The position numbers were made by a program, and so were the translations under genes. Positions 1-7,943 of a DNA stretch of 64,000 nucleotides are shown one piece after another. The stretch lies in the NCBI RefSeq assembly GCF_000186345.1, contig NC_014962.1, positions 930,001 through 994,000 on the forward strand, in the 5' to 3' direction. The stretch comes from Isosphaera pallida ATCC 43644. GTDB lineage: Bacteria > Planctomycetota > Planctomycetia > Isosphaerales > Isosphaeraceae. Below the pieces are notes generated by a model. It saw only the letters and a program-made list of their open reading frames with translations. It did not search any database and had not been told where the DNA came from. How positions within the stretch are numbered: the first letter of the stretch is position 1; each line of letters opens with the position of its first letter.

Positions 1-142
1 GAGCGCGGTCTTGGTTCCCTAAGATGTCAAGCCGCTTTCACCCAGGGATTCCGCTTCGCTCGGATCGAACCGACCCCGCTTCAATCTGCCGCCGGGCGAT
101 GAACCCCGTTGGACCTCCTGACCACGACGAGACGGCTCCGGC

Positions 143-1630
143 ATGTTCGACGATCTTCAAAAACGGCTCTCGGGCGCGTTCGGTCGATTCCGGGTGCGCG
201 GAGTCCTCACCGAACAAAACATCCAGGATGGCCTGCGTGAGGTCCGCACCGCCCTCCTGGAGGCCGACGTCAACCTCAACGTGGTCCAGGACTTCATCGC
301 CAAAGTCAAGCAACGGGCGGTGGGCGAGCAGATCATCAAGAGCATCCGGCCCGATCAACAGATCGTCAAAATCGTCCACGACGAACTCGTGGCGCTCATG
401 GGCGAAACCGACGCCACGATCCGATTTGAGAAAACCGGGCCCACGATCCTGATGCTCTGTGGTCTGCAAGGCTCGGGCAAAACGACCACTTGCGGCAAAC
501 TCGCTCGGATGCTGGCCCTACAGGGTCGCAAACCTATGCTGGTGGCCGCCGACCTGCAGCGACCCGCCGCGGTCGAACAACTCAAGACCCTGGGCCAACA
601 ACTGGCCATCCCCGTCCACGCCGAAACCGGTGTCGGCCCAGTCCAGGTCTGCCAAAACGGAGTCGCTGCTGCCGCCAAAGCCGGCTGCGACACCGTTATC
701 CTCGATACCGCCGGGCGGTTGCACATCGACGATGAGTTGATGGAGGAACTCAAGACGATCGAGAAGAAGGTCAAACCGCATCACGTCTTCTTCGTGTGCG
801 ACGCCATGACCGGCCAGGACGCCGTGGCTTCGGCCAAAGCGTTCAACGAAGCGCTCGAACTGGATGGAGTAATTCTGACCAAGCTCGACGGCGACGCCCG
901 AGGCGGCGCGGCGCTGTCGATCCGTCAGGTGACCGGAGTGCCGATCAAGTTCATGGGCATCGGCGAGAAGCTCGACAAGCTCTCGCCGTTCGACCCCCGA
1001 CGCATTGCCGGCTCGATTCTGGGCATGGGCGACATCGTGGGCCTCGTCGAGGCCGCGCAATCAGCCATCGACGCCGAGGAGGCCCGCAAGCAGCAGGAGA
1101 AGCTGGCCAAAGGGAAGTTCGACCTCAACGACTTCCGCAACCAGATCGGCCTGATCAAAAAAATGGGGTCGGTCAAAGACTTGGTAGGGAAAATCCCTGG
1201 CTTCAACGCCATTCCTGGGCTCGATCTGGACTCGGTGGACGCCGATGGCGACATGAAGCGCATCCAGGGCATCATCGACAGCATGACCCCCGCCGAACGG
1301 GCTGACCCCAGCCTCATCGACATTTCCCGCCGCCGCCGCATCGCCGCCGGCGCGGGGGTCGAGCCAGCCGATGTGTCGGGACTGGTCAAACAGTTCGACG
1401 CCATGGCCGCAATGGTCAAGCAAATGGCCCAAATGACCTTCATGGACCGCATCCGAACCCTTACCGGTATGGGACGCTCCGGTCTGTTCCTCCCCGGCGC
1501 GAAACTGCCAGCCGTCAAGCAGGGAACCGGCAAACGCCTCACCCCCAAAGAACGCGAAAAGCTCCGCAAGGAACGCGAGAAGGAGGAACGCAAACGCCGC
1601 CGCGAACAACGCGGTCAAGCAGGCGCGTGA
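143..1630 (+). CDS. ffh: Signal recognition particle protein Ffh (SRP54 GTPase)
   Basis: SRP GTPase that binds signal sequences of nascent membrane and secreted proteins together with SRP RNA and delivers ribosomes to FtsY. The 495-residue product has the full family order: N-terminal helical bundle (about 1-90), then the G domain with P-loop GLQGSGKTTT at 107-116, DTAGR at 188-192 and TKLDGDARGG at 246-255. A methionine-rich M domain follows from about residue 325, with the RRRRIAAGAG stretch that contacts RNA and MVKQMAQM repeats. It ends in a lysine/arginine-rich tail. Length is slightly above the usual 450 because of that tail. No strong Shine-Dalgarno is visible before the ATG, but the N-terminus MFDDLQKRL is where the family begins. 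No SRP RNA gene was recognised nearby. It is the first gene in the window, and the 142 bases upstream hold nothing clear. Confidence 0.97.
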   Translation: MFDDLQKRLSGAFGRFRVRGVLTEQNIQDGLREVRTALLEADVNLNVVQDFIAKVKQRAVGEQIIKSIRPDQQIVKIVHDELVALMGETDATIRFEKTGPTILMLCGLQGSGKTTTCGKLARMLALQGRKPMLVAADLQRPAAVEQLKTLGQQLAIPVHAETGVGPVQVCQNGVAAAAKAGCDTVILDTAGRLHIDDELMEELKTIEKKVKPHHVFFVCDAMTGQDAVASAKAFNEALELDGVILTKLDGDARGGAALSIRQVTGVPIKFMGIGEKLDKLSPFDPRRIAGSILGMGDIVGLVEAAQSAIDAEEARKQQEKLAKGKFDLNDFRNQIGLIKKMGSVKDLVGKIPGFNAIPGLDLDSVDADGDMKRIQGIIDSMTPAERADPSLIDISRRRRIAAGAGVEPADVSGLVKQFDAMAAMVKQMAQMTFMDRIRTLTGMGRSGLFLPGAKLPAVKQGTGKRLTPKEREKLRKEREKEERKRRREQRGQAGA

Positions 1631-1698
1631 TCAGTGTCCCCCTCCCGCCACGCCTCAAAGCCCGCTCGCTCACCCATCCCATCCTCCCGGGTAGAGCG

Positions 1699-1726
1699 TT
1701 GACGGCCCGCTACCGGGGCTTACAAT
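1699..1726 (+). promoter_or_regulatory. Sigma70-type promoter for the nuo cluster
   Basis: A -35 box TTGACG (1699-1704) and a -10 box TACAAT (1721-1726), each 5 of 6 to consensus, are separated by 16 bases. The predicted transcript starts near 1733, giving a leader of about 130 bases before nuoA. This position, after the end of ffh and before nuoA, suggests the nuo genes have their own promoter. Seen by eye only. Confidence 0.5.
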
Positions 1727-1862
1727 AACCTACCGCTGGAGTTCGTGACGAATTTCACAAACCCGGAAGCGTCCCCGTCCTTGGAGATTCCTGGCAAAGG
1801 GATGCGACCCGTTGCCACTAACTGAGTTCCGCACCTACCCCCACCCCACCGGAATCCGTCTC

Positions 1863-2411
1863 ATGGGGATCGAGTTCACCCCAGTCTTTCTGCTCATCCT
1901 CGTCGCCATCAGCCTGGCGCTGGTAACAGTGGCCCTCTCGTTGCTCCTCGGTCCCAAACGGACCAATCGGGTCAAAGAGATGCCCTATGAGTCGGGCATG
2001 GATCCGGTGGGCGACGCCCGCCAGCGGTTCGATGTGCGGTTCCACGTGGTTGCGATCATTTTTCTGCTGTTCGACGTGGAACTGCTGTTCCTTTACCCCT
2101 GGGCGGTGGCGCAGTGGAGTGTCAAGGACCAAGCCGCGTCGGCCTCGGTTACTTCGGCGTCGGCCACCCTTGAACCGTTGGGTGGGACTGCACTGGCCTC
2201 CTCGCCCGACGCCGCGACTCCCGAACGTCCCGTCGCCACCGCTGTCGAACGGGCCCAGACTAAGGCCACTGGTCCGGTGGTGGACCCCAATACAGTCGGT
2301 ATCCCGCCCGAATTACGCTGGTTGGTCTTTCTGCTGGTGGTCGTCGTGGTGGTGGTGCTGACCGCCGCCGACGCCTACGCCTGGCGCAAAGGGGTCTTCG
2401 AATGGCGCTGA
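1863..2411 (+). CDS. nuoA: NADH-quinone oxidoreductase subunit A with an internal insertion
   Basis: Small membrane subunit of complex I at the junction of the peripheral and membrane arms. From the ATG at 1863 the 182-residue product has three membrane spans (about 6-29, 62-84 and 152-168). It carries the NuoA signatures [11 protein letters not shown] and [13 protein letters not shown]. An upstream in-frame TTG (1812) would add 17 unlikely residues, so the ATG was preferred. NuoA is normally 115-130 residues. Here about 60 residues rich in Ala, Thr, Pro and Ser (87-148) are inserted between spans 2 and 3. The last codons overlap the nuoB start (ATGGCGCTGA), which points to translational coupling. 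Confidence 0.93.
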   Translation: MGIEFTPVFLLILVAISLALVTVALSLLLGPKRTNRVKEMPYESGMDPVGDARQRFDVRFHVVAIIFLLFDVELLFLYPWAVAQWSVKDQAASASVTSASATLEPLGGTALASSPDAATPERPVATAVERAQTKATGPVVDPNTVGIPPELRWLVFLLVVVVVVVLTAADAYAWRKGVFEWR

Positions 2412-3145
2412 ATCCGTCCGACTCGCCCGCCGTACCGCCGGTTCCCTCCTCGGAACCACTGGCCACCACTGCCTCCCCAACCGTTCTCACCCCCACGCGG
2501 GCTCTGGGGCAAATCACCAGTGGACCAGTCGAGGAACTGCCTGAGGGGGTCATCCTCACCAGCCTGGACTCGGTGGTGAATTGGTGCCGCAAATACAGTT
2601 TCTGGCCCATGCCGTTCGCCACCGCTTGTTGCGGAATCGAACTGATGTCGGTGGGGGCCAGCCGGTTCGATATCGCCCGCTTCGGCGCGGAGGTGATGCG
2701 GTTCTCCCCCCGCCAGTGTGACCTCATGATCGTCGCGGGTCGCGTTGTTATGAAAATGATGCCGGTGCTGCAACGCATTTGGCTCCAGATGCCCGAACCC
2801 AAATGGTGCATCAGCATGGGAGCGTGCGCCTCGACCGGCGGCATCTTCGACACCTACGCGGTGGTTCAAGGCATTGACCGTTTCATTCCGGTTGATGTTT
2901 ATATTCCAGGTTGTCCTCCCCGTCCCGAGCAGATTCTCAGGGCGATTCTGGACCTTCAGGACAAAGTCCAACGCGGCGGCAAGCTGCTGGGCACCGCGCT
3001 ACCCGAACTGGAGGCCAAGGAGGCCAAACGGAGCCAACTCGCCGAGCAAACAGCGCGGGCCATTGCCGAGGAACGTCAGCACGAATCGCGGTTCGGCTAT
3101 CGCCTGCCCGGCGGCGAGGCGACCGTGGGTGAACTGCGTCAGTAG
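2402..3145 (+). CDS. nuoB: NADH-quinone oxidoreductase subunit B
   Basis: Complex I subunit that carries the terminal 4Fe-4S cluster N2, which passes electrons to quinone. The likely N2 ligands are Cys76 and Cys77 (in [10 protein letters not shown]), Cys142 (in SMGACAS) and Cys171 (in YIPGCPPRP). Their 65- and 29-residue spacings match those of characterised NuoB/Nqo6 proteins. At 247 residues it is longer than the usual 160-220. It has an unconserved N-terminal extension of about 45 residues rich in Pro, Ser and Thr, and a charged C-terminal tail of about 50. The ATG overlaps the end of nuoA. A 189-base gap with a hairpin separates it from nuoC. Confidence 0.96.
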   Translation: MALNPSDSPAVPPVPSSEPLATTASPTVLTPTRALGQITSGPVEELPEGVILTSLDSVVNWCRKYSFWPMPFATACCGIELMSVGASRFDIARFGAEVMRFSPRQCDLMIVAGRVVMKMMPVLQRIWLQMPEPKWCISMGACASTGGIFDTYAVVQGIDRFIPVDVYIPGCPPRPEQILRAILDLQDKVQRGGKLLGTALPELEAKEAKRSQLAEQTARAIAEERQHESRFGYRLPGGEATVGELRQ

Positions 3146-3192
3146 GACAACACTGGTTCGTTGCCCAGACGGTGAACCGAGTCCACGCCCGA

Positions 3193-3223
3193 CCAGTCGG
3201 AAGGCGCACTTCGGTCCGACTGG
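3193..3223 (+). other. Inverted repeat between nuoB and nuoC
   Basis: A perfect 9-bp inverted repeat, CCAGTCGGA (3193-3201) and TCCGACTGG (3215-3223), with a 13-base loop lies in the 189-base nuoB-nuoC gap. There is no T-run after it, so it is a weak terminator candidate. It could instead be an intercistronic hairpin that affects mRNA stability or relative expression inside the operon. Confidence 0.4.
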
Positions 3224-3334
3224 CCTGATTCCGGTCCGACTCGACACCACGTCTGCCCTCCCGCTCGAGCCAACCCCGACTCGACTCCGCATCTCGGTTC
3301 CCTCCCCTGTGTCTCGGACAAGGATTCGTTTGCC

Positions 3335-3919
3335 GTGACCACCGCCGCCGAACCCAACCCCGATGCCGCGTTGTCCCCAACGGCCCCCCATGACCCCTTC
3401 GCCGCCCTCGCGCCAGCCCTAGAGAAGCTGGCCGCCGCCGTTGGTCCTGAAGGAGAAGGCTTCACGGTGGAACGGTTCCGCGACAATTTGCGGGTCCGAG
3501 TCCATCCCACCCGCTTGCTCAACGCTTTGACCACCCTCAAAACCCAGGATGGGTTCGCTATGCTCGCCGAACTCGGCGCAACCGACTATCTGGGTTATCC
3601 AGGACGTCCCGCAACCGCACCCCGATTTGAAGTTCATTACGTCTTGCGCGATCTCGACGAGAATCGCATGATCATCGTCAAAACCGGGGTGGACGACCCC
3701 GACCCCGCCTTGCCAAGCGTAACCCATCTGTGGCGCGGGGCCGACTGGATGGAGCGAGAAGTGTTCGACCTATTCGGGATCACCTTCCTGAACCACCCAG
3801 ACCTCCGGCGCATCTTACTCCCTGACGAGTTCGAGTCGTACCCACTGCGCAAGGATTATCCCTTGAGGGGTCGCGGTGAACGTCACAACCTACCCCGAAT
3901 CACCCGCGCGGAATCCTGA
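3335..3919 (+). CDS. nuoC: NADH-quinone oxidoreductase subunit C
   Basis: Peripheral-arm subunit of complex I (30 kDa subunit). The 194-residue product starts at GTG 3335. It has an acidic, proline-rich N-terminus, then the alpha/beta domain containing TDYLGYPG, then the signature block ADWMEREVFDLFGITF. That block continues into NHPDLRRILLPDEF and PLRKDYPLRGRGE near the C-terminus. Length is normal for a separate NuoC rather than a NuoCD fusion. nuoD follows after about 177 bases without an ORF of its own, so the cluster is loosely packed. Confidence 0.95.
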   Translation: MTTAAEPNPDAALSPTAPHDPFAALAPALEKLAAAVGPEGEGFTVERFRDNLRVRVHPTRLLNALTTLKTQDGFAMLAELGATDYLGYPGRPATAPRFEVHYVLRDLDENRMIIVKTGVDDPDPALPSVTHLWRGADWMEREVFDLFGITFLNHPDLRRILLPDEFESYPLRKDYPLRGRGERHNLPRITRAES

Positions 3920-4096
3920 GCGATGCCGCGGGATAGAGGGGCGGGCCGGGTCGAAGGCCGTTCCGCGACACCCGCATCCTCGATCACCCGCGTTTGCCAG
4001 GACCAGATCATCCAATCATCATCAACGACTCTCTCACCCATTGGCCCAAACCAAACCCCATCACCACGACCAACGTTGACGCGAGGTTGGTGTCCC

Positions 4097-5338
4097 ATGA
4101 CGGCTCCCCCCCTCCAACAGGCTCCCTCCGAGGTCTCGGCCGACCGGTCCCGTCTGGAAACCAAACCGTACCTTTGGACCCTCAACTTTGGTCCCCAACA
4201 CCCGGCCACCCATACCACCCTGCGCCTGGTGTTGCAAATCGACGGCGAGACAATTGTACACGCCACCCCCCACATCGGCTATCTTCATTCCGGGTTCGAG
4301 AAGTTGGGAGAACACCTCAACTTCAACCAATACGTGACCGTGGTGGACCGGAAGAACTACATCAGCCCGCCCTACAACGAGATCGCTTGGCACAACGCGG
4401 TCGAGAAGCTGCTTGGCATCGAGCTGACCCCGCGCTGCAAGACCATCCGGGTCATCATCGGCGAACTCTCGCGGATCTGTGACCACTTGCTTTGCACCGG
4501 AGCTTGCGCGTTGGACCTGGGCGGGTTCACCGCCTTTTTGTACGCCTTCAATCAGCGGGAACTGATCTACGACGTTTATGAGGAGATGTCGGGCTATCGG
4601 TTCCATCCCGGCTACACCCGGGTCGGCGGAGTGCTGCACGACTTCAACGACAAGGTGATCGAGAAGGTCAAGCTGGTCCTCCAGACGACCCCCAAGGCGC
4701 TGGCCGACTTCGAGCGTCTATGTATGAGGAACCGCATTTTCGTCGATCGAACCCGAGGCGTCGGGGTCCTCACCCGCGAGGAAGCGATCAACTGGTCGGC
4801 CACTGGGCCGATTGCGCGAGCTTCGGGCGTGACAACCGATCTGCGCAAGGACCAGCCTTACCTGGATTACGACCGTTACGACTTCGAAGTGCCCTACGCC
4901 ACCGAAGGGGACTGCTACGCCCGGTTCCAGGTGCGGATCGAGGAGATGCACCAAAGCTTGCGAATCATCAAGCAGGCGATCGAGGATCTGCCCGACGGGC
5001 CGGTGAATGTCTCAATCGCCGACAAGGTTCCGCTGCCCGACAAGGGGACGGTGTACAACAGCATGGAGGGCCTGATCCAGCACTTCGAATTGATCATGCC
5101 CAACCGTCAGACCTTCAGCCCCAAAAACGAGGTGTACGCCGCCGTCGAGGCTCCCAACGGCGAACTGGGCTACTATCTGGTGGCTGACGGCACCATGACC
5201 GCTTGGCGCACCCGAACCCGGCCCCCTTCGTTCATCCACTTCCAACTCTTCCCCAAACTGATCGAGGGGCACGTCATCTCCGATGTGGTCGCGGTGCTGG
5301 GCAGCCTGAACATTATCGCCGCCGAACTTGACCGTTGA
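4097..5338 (+). CDS. nuoD: NADH-quinone oxidoreductase subunit D
   Basis: 49 kDa subunit of complex I that, together with NuoB, forms the quinone-binding pocket. The ATG at 4097 gives 413 residues, the usual length. The same frame stays open to 3923, but that extra N-terminus has no family resemblance. Recognisable blocks are NFGPQHPATHTTLRL near residue 30, the HIGYLHSGFEKL motif, the NYISPPYNE motif and ELSRICDHLL. The C-terminus ends GSLNIIAAELDR, where the family usually has DPVMGEVDR-type endings. nuoE follows within about 60 bases. Confidence 0.96.
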   Translation: MTAPPLQQAPSEVSADRSRLETKPYLWTLNFGPQHPATHTTLRLVLQIDGETIVHATPHIGYLHSGFEKLGEHLNFNQYVTVVDRKNYISPPYNEIAWHNAVEKLLGIELTPRCKTIRVIIGELSRICDHLLCTGACALDLGGFTAFLYAFNQRELIYDVYEEMSGYRFHPGYTRVGGVLHDFNDKVIEKVKLVLQTTPKALADFERLCMRNRIFVDRTRGVGVLTREEAINWSATGPIARASGVTTDLRKDQPYLDYDRYDFEVPYATEGDCYARFQVRIEEMHQSLRIIKQAIEDLPDGPVNVSIADKVPLPDKGTVYNSMEGLIQHFELIMPNRQTFSPKNEVYAAVEAPNGELGYYLVADGTMTAWRTRTRPPSFIHFQLFPKLIEGHVISDVVAVLGSLNIIAAELDR

Positions 5339-5397
5339 CCTTTCCTCCCCTCCCGCGACCTTTTCCCGCCGCAACGTCGGATCGGAGAATCGCCGTC

Positions 5398-5949
5398 ATG
5401 TCCGAGCTCCCGCACACCAACGGCCACGCTCACGCTGCTCCTGCTCCGGTCGCTCCAATGCTCAGCGCCGAGCTGCGCGACCGGATCACGGCCCTGTTGC
5501 CCAACTACCCAAGCAAGCAGGCGGTGACCCTGCCTGCGCTCCACCTCGTGCATGAGACCTTCCGTTGCGTGCCACGGCAAGCGATGGTCGAGATCGCTGA
5601 ACTACTTGACCTGACTCCGGCTCAAGTGCATGACACCATGAGCTTCTATGGGTTTTTTCACCAAGCGCCGATTGGTGATGTCCGAGTCTGGATTTGCCGC
5701 TCAATCTCATGCGCGGCGCGGGGTGGCGACGAGCTCTTGACCAAGACCTGCGCCAAACTGGGGATTCATCCAGGCGAAACCACCAGCGACGGCAAGCTCA
5801 CGGTCGAGTATGCCGAATGTCTGGGGATCTGCGACCACGCCCCCGCTGCGTTGGCCGACGACGGGCGTATCTTCGGGCCGCTGGAGGACGAGTCCAGCCT
5901 GGAAGCCATGCTCGACGCCGTGCGCCAGGGGCCTGCTCCGGTGGGATGA
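5398..5949 (+). CDS. nuoE: NADH-quinone oxidoreductase subunit E (2Fe-2S)
   Basis: 24 kDa thioredoxin-fold subunit of the NADH dehydrogenase module, holding the 2Fe-2S cluster N1a. The ligands are Cys100 and Cys105 (C-x4-C in ICRSISC) and Cys141 and Cys145 (C-x3-C in ECLGIC). The start was set at ATG 5398 because GGAG lies about 10 bases upstream; the TTG at 5335 would overlap the nuoD stop. The product has 183 residues with a His/Ala/Pro-rich N-terminus. nuoF, its usual partner, does not follow: the next sequence is a pseudogene and then unrelated genes. The rest of complex I must be encoded elsewhere. Confidence 0.95.
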   Translation: MSELPHTNGHAHAAPAPVAPMLSAELRDRITALLPNYPSKQAVTLPALHLVHETFRCVPRQAMVEIAELLDLTPAQVHDTMSFYGFFHQAPIGDVRVWICRSISCAARGGDELLTKTCAKLGIHPGETTSDGKLTVEYAECLGICDHAPAALADDGRIFGPLEDESSLEAMLDAVRQGPAPVG

Positions 5950-6056
5950 GTTCACCGCCTCCGGAACAGACGAAACCACGTCGTCACCTTGCCACATCCA
6001 TCAAATCGAACCGTGCCCTGCACTTCTCTTTGTTCTTATTCGCCGATGTAATCGTG

Positions 6057-6304
6057 ATGACGCTCTCTAGATGGTTTCGGCTTGGCGTTGCCACGACGTT
6101 TGTCTTGATGGCTGGGTTGCTCACCTCGTCTCAGGAGGCTCTCAGCTGCACTTGGGCGGTTTACCTTGGTCCAGGGGATTGGATGGCGGCAAGCTCGCAA
6201 TTCATCACGGCCGGGAATATCAGGTGATGACCAATGCGCTGGTCTTTGATCAATAGCTGGCGTTGAACACCTCTTGGGAGCAACTCGGCGGCACCGTTCT
6301 AGGG
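6057..6304 (+). pseudogene. Remnant of a choloylglycine hydrolase-family (linear amide C-N hydrolase) gene
   Basis: Two pieces of one protein family lie in different frames. From ATG 6057 there is a signal peptide ending ALS and then CTWAVYLGPGDW. This matches the family start, where the mature N-terminal Cys is the nucleophile. From about 6182, in another frame, come DGGKLAIHHGREYQVMTN and ALVFDQ, a TAG stop at 6254-6256, and then LALNTSWEQLGGTVLG. These match the family block normally found some 200 residues downstream. The middle is deleted, the frame has shifted and a Gln codon appears to have become a stop. Downstream family sequence is also lost, with nothing recognisable in 6305-6637. 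Identification is from memory of the family. Confidence 0.7.
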
Positions 6305-6637
6305 TGGGTTTGGGGGTTAATTTAGCTAACCCTGGCCAGGGCTTCGGTTGGGATGGATCGGCGATCAAGCGGAGAGATTTCAGCCCGCCGAGCCGTTTGC
6401 GTTCTGATCTCATTCCTGAACACACCATCCGGGAGAAGCCGCGGCGTCATCCCGTTTCGTGCCAAGTTCGTGGGATGATTGAACCGAGTTGAACCGCCCG
6501 ATGGGATGGACGGGAGCATGGTCAAACGCGATGATGAGAGTCCCACGCAGGAGTGTTCCAACCTCAGGGATCGCCTACTGCGTGGTTGGTTTCGTTCCTC
6601 TCCCCCCTTGCCCACCGCGTCACAGGAGCGTGTTGCG

Positions 6638-7702
6638 ATGAACCATCCTCGCCGCATCGTTGGAGGTCGTCCGCTGTTGCTGACCCTGGCTCTCTCATCC
6701 TTGTTGACCTTGGGCGCGATTGCGGCCCGCGGCGACGAGCCGCCTGTCCCCAAAGCCACCCCGATCGAACCGATCGGGGACATTGTGCGGGTTCATCCCG
6801 ACTTCGACAAGCTGGTGCCCAAGGAAGCCCGGATCGAGCGTCTGGCCACCGGCTTCGAATGGAGCGAGGGGCCTGTGTATGATCGAATCAACCAGTGTGT
6901 CTATTTTTCGGACATTCCTAACAACGCCGTCATGAAGTGGAAGGAGGGCGAGGGGCTGTCCCGGTTTCTGTTCCCGTCTGGTTACACCGGCGACCAAACC
7001 CGCGGCGGCGAATCCGGCTCCAACGGCTTGCTGCTGGATCGGGAGAACCGTCTGGTGCTATGTCAACACGGCGACCGCCGGATCGCCCGGCTCAACGACG
7101 ACGGCAAAACCTTCACCACGTTGGCCGACCGTTATGAGAACAAGCGGTTCAACTCGCCCAACGACGGGGTGTTCAAGTCCAACGGCGACCTCTACTTCAC
7201 TGACCCCCCCTACGGCTTGGAGAAACAGACCGAGGATCCAGCCCGCGAGCTGGATTTCCAAGGGGTTTACAAAGTCACGCCCGACGGCACTGTCACGCTG
7301 CTAACCCGCGCGTTGTCCCGTCCCAACGGCATCGCCTTCTCGCCCGACGAGACGATCCTGTATGTGGCGAATTCCGACCCCCAACGGGCTATCTGGATGG
7401 CCTACGACGTCAACGAGGACGGCACGTTGGCCAACGGACGGGTCTTCGCCGACGTGACCGAGATGGTAGGCCGGTTTAAGGGGCTTCCCGATGGCCTCAA
7501 GGTGGACATCCACGGCAACCTGTTCGCCACCGGCCCGGGCGGGGTACACGTCTATTCGCCCGACGGCAAGCTGCTGGGACGGATCGACCCCGGCAACGCC
7601 ACCGCTAACTGTGCCTTTGGCGACGACGGTTCGACTCTGTACATCACATCCGACATGGATTTCTGTCGAATTCGCTTGAATACCAAAGGCCACGGCTTCT
7701 AA
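6638..7702 (+). CDS. Exported SMP-30/gluconolactonase-like protein
   Basis: Six-bladed beta-propeller of the SMP-30/gluconolactonase/LRE family, probably a secreted lactonase or sugar-related hydrolase. Start ATG 6638 has AGGAG about 10 bases upstream. The frame stays open further 5' but without family similarity. The 354-residue product has a signal peptide (MNHPRRIVGG, a hydrophobic stretch, likely cleavage after AARG). The propeller shows the family's metal-site blocks: EWSEGPVY, FNSPNDGVF, SRPNGIAFSPD and LPDGLKVD. It also has the FTDPPYGL motif that is common in planctomycete homologues. Exact substrate cannot be told. It stands alone between the pseudogene and ptsI. Confidence 0.9.
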   Translation: MNHPRRIVGGRPLLLTLALSSLLTLGAIAARGDEPPVPKATPIEPIGDIVRVHPDFDKLVPKEARIERLATGFEWSEGPVYDRINQCVYFSDIPNNAVMKWKEGEGLSRFLFPSGYTGDQTRGGESGSNGLLLDRENRLVLCQHGDRRIARLNDDGKTFTTLADRYENKRFNSPNDGVFKSNGDLYFTDPPYGLEKQTEDPARELDFQGVYKVTPDGTVTLLTRALSRPNGIAFSPDETILYVANSDPQRAIWMAYDVNEDGTLANGRVFADVTEMVGRFKGLPDGLKVDIHGNLFATGPGGVHVYSPDGKLLGRIDPGNATANCAFGDDGSTLYITSDMDFCRIRLNTKGHGF

Positions 7703-7791
7703 TGAGAAATGAGATCGGATCCGGCTGCCGTGCTGAACGAGTGGTCGGGCGGCGATCAATTCGGCGTGGAGACCGCCTGGTTGGGAATGGA

Positions 7792-7824
7792 CCCCGCTTC
7801 AACCATTGTGTCGGTGAAGCGGGG
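7792..7824 (+). terminator. Inverted repeat after the SMP-30-like gene
   Basis: A perfect 10-bp inverted repeat, CCCCGCTTCA (7792-7801) and TGAAGCGGGG (7815-7824), with a 13-base loop. It sits about 90 bases after the SMP-30-like stop and 120 bases before ptsI. There is no T-run, so it may be a U-less terminator or an operator for ptsI. Confidence 0.35.
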
Positions 7825-7943
7825 CGGATACACTAGAGGTGGTGCAACCAAGTCGTGGACGTCGCATCGCTCGCGGAACCAGCCAGAGCGGCGCGTTCGG
7901 TCGTTCGGGGCCGTCCGGCGTGAGGACCGAGCCGAGGTGACGG

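Noticed and set aside
5694-6227. 177-codon frame running from nuoE into the pseudogene
   Set aside because: The first two thirds are an out-of-frame shadow of nuoE; only the last 56 codons, from ATG 6057, are meaningful as the pseudogene's start.
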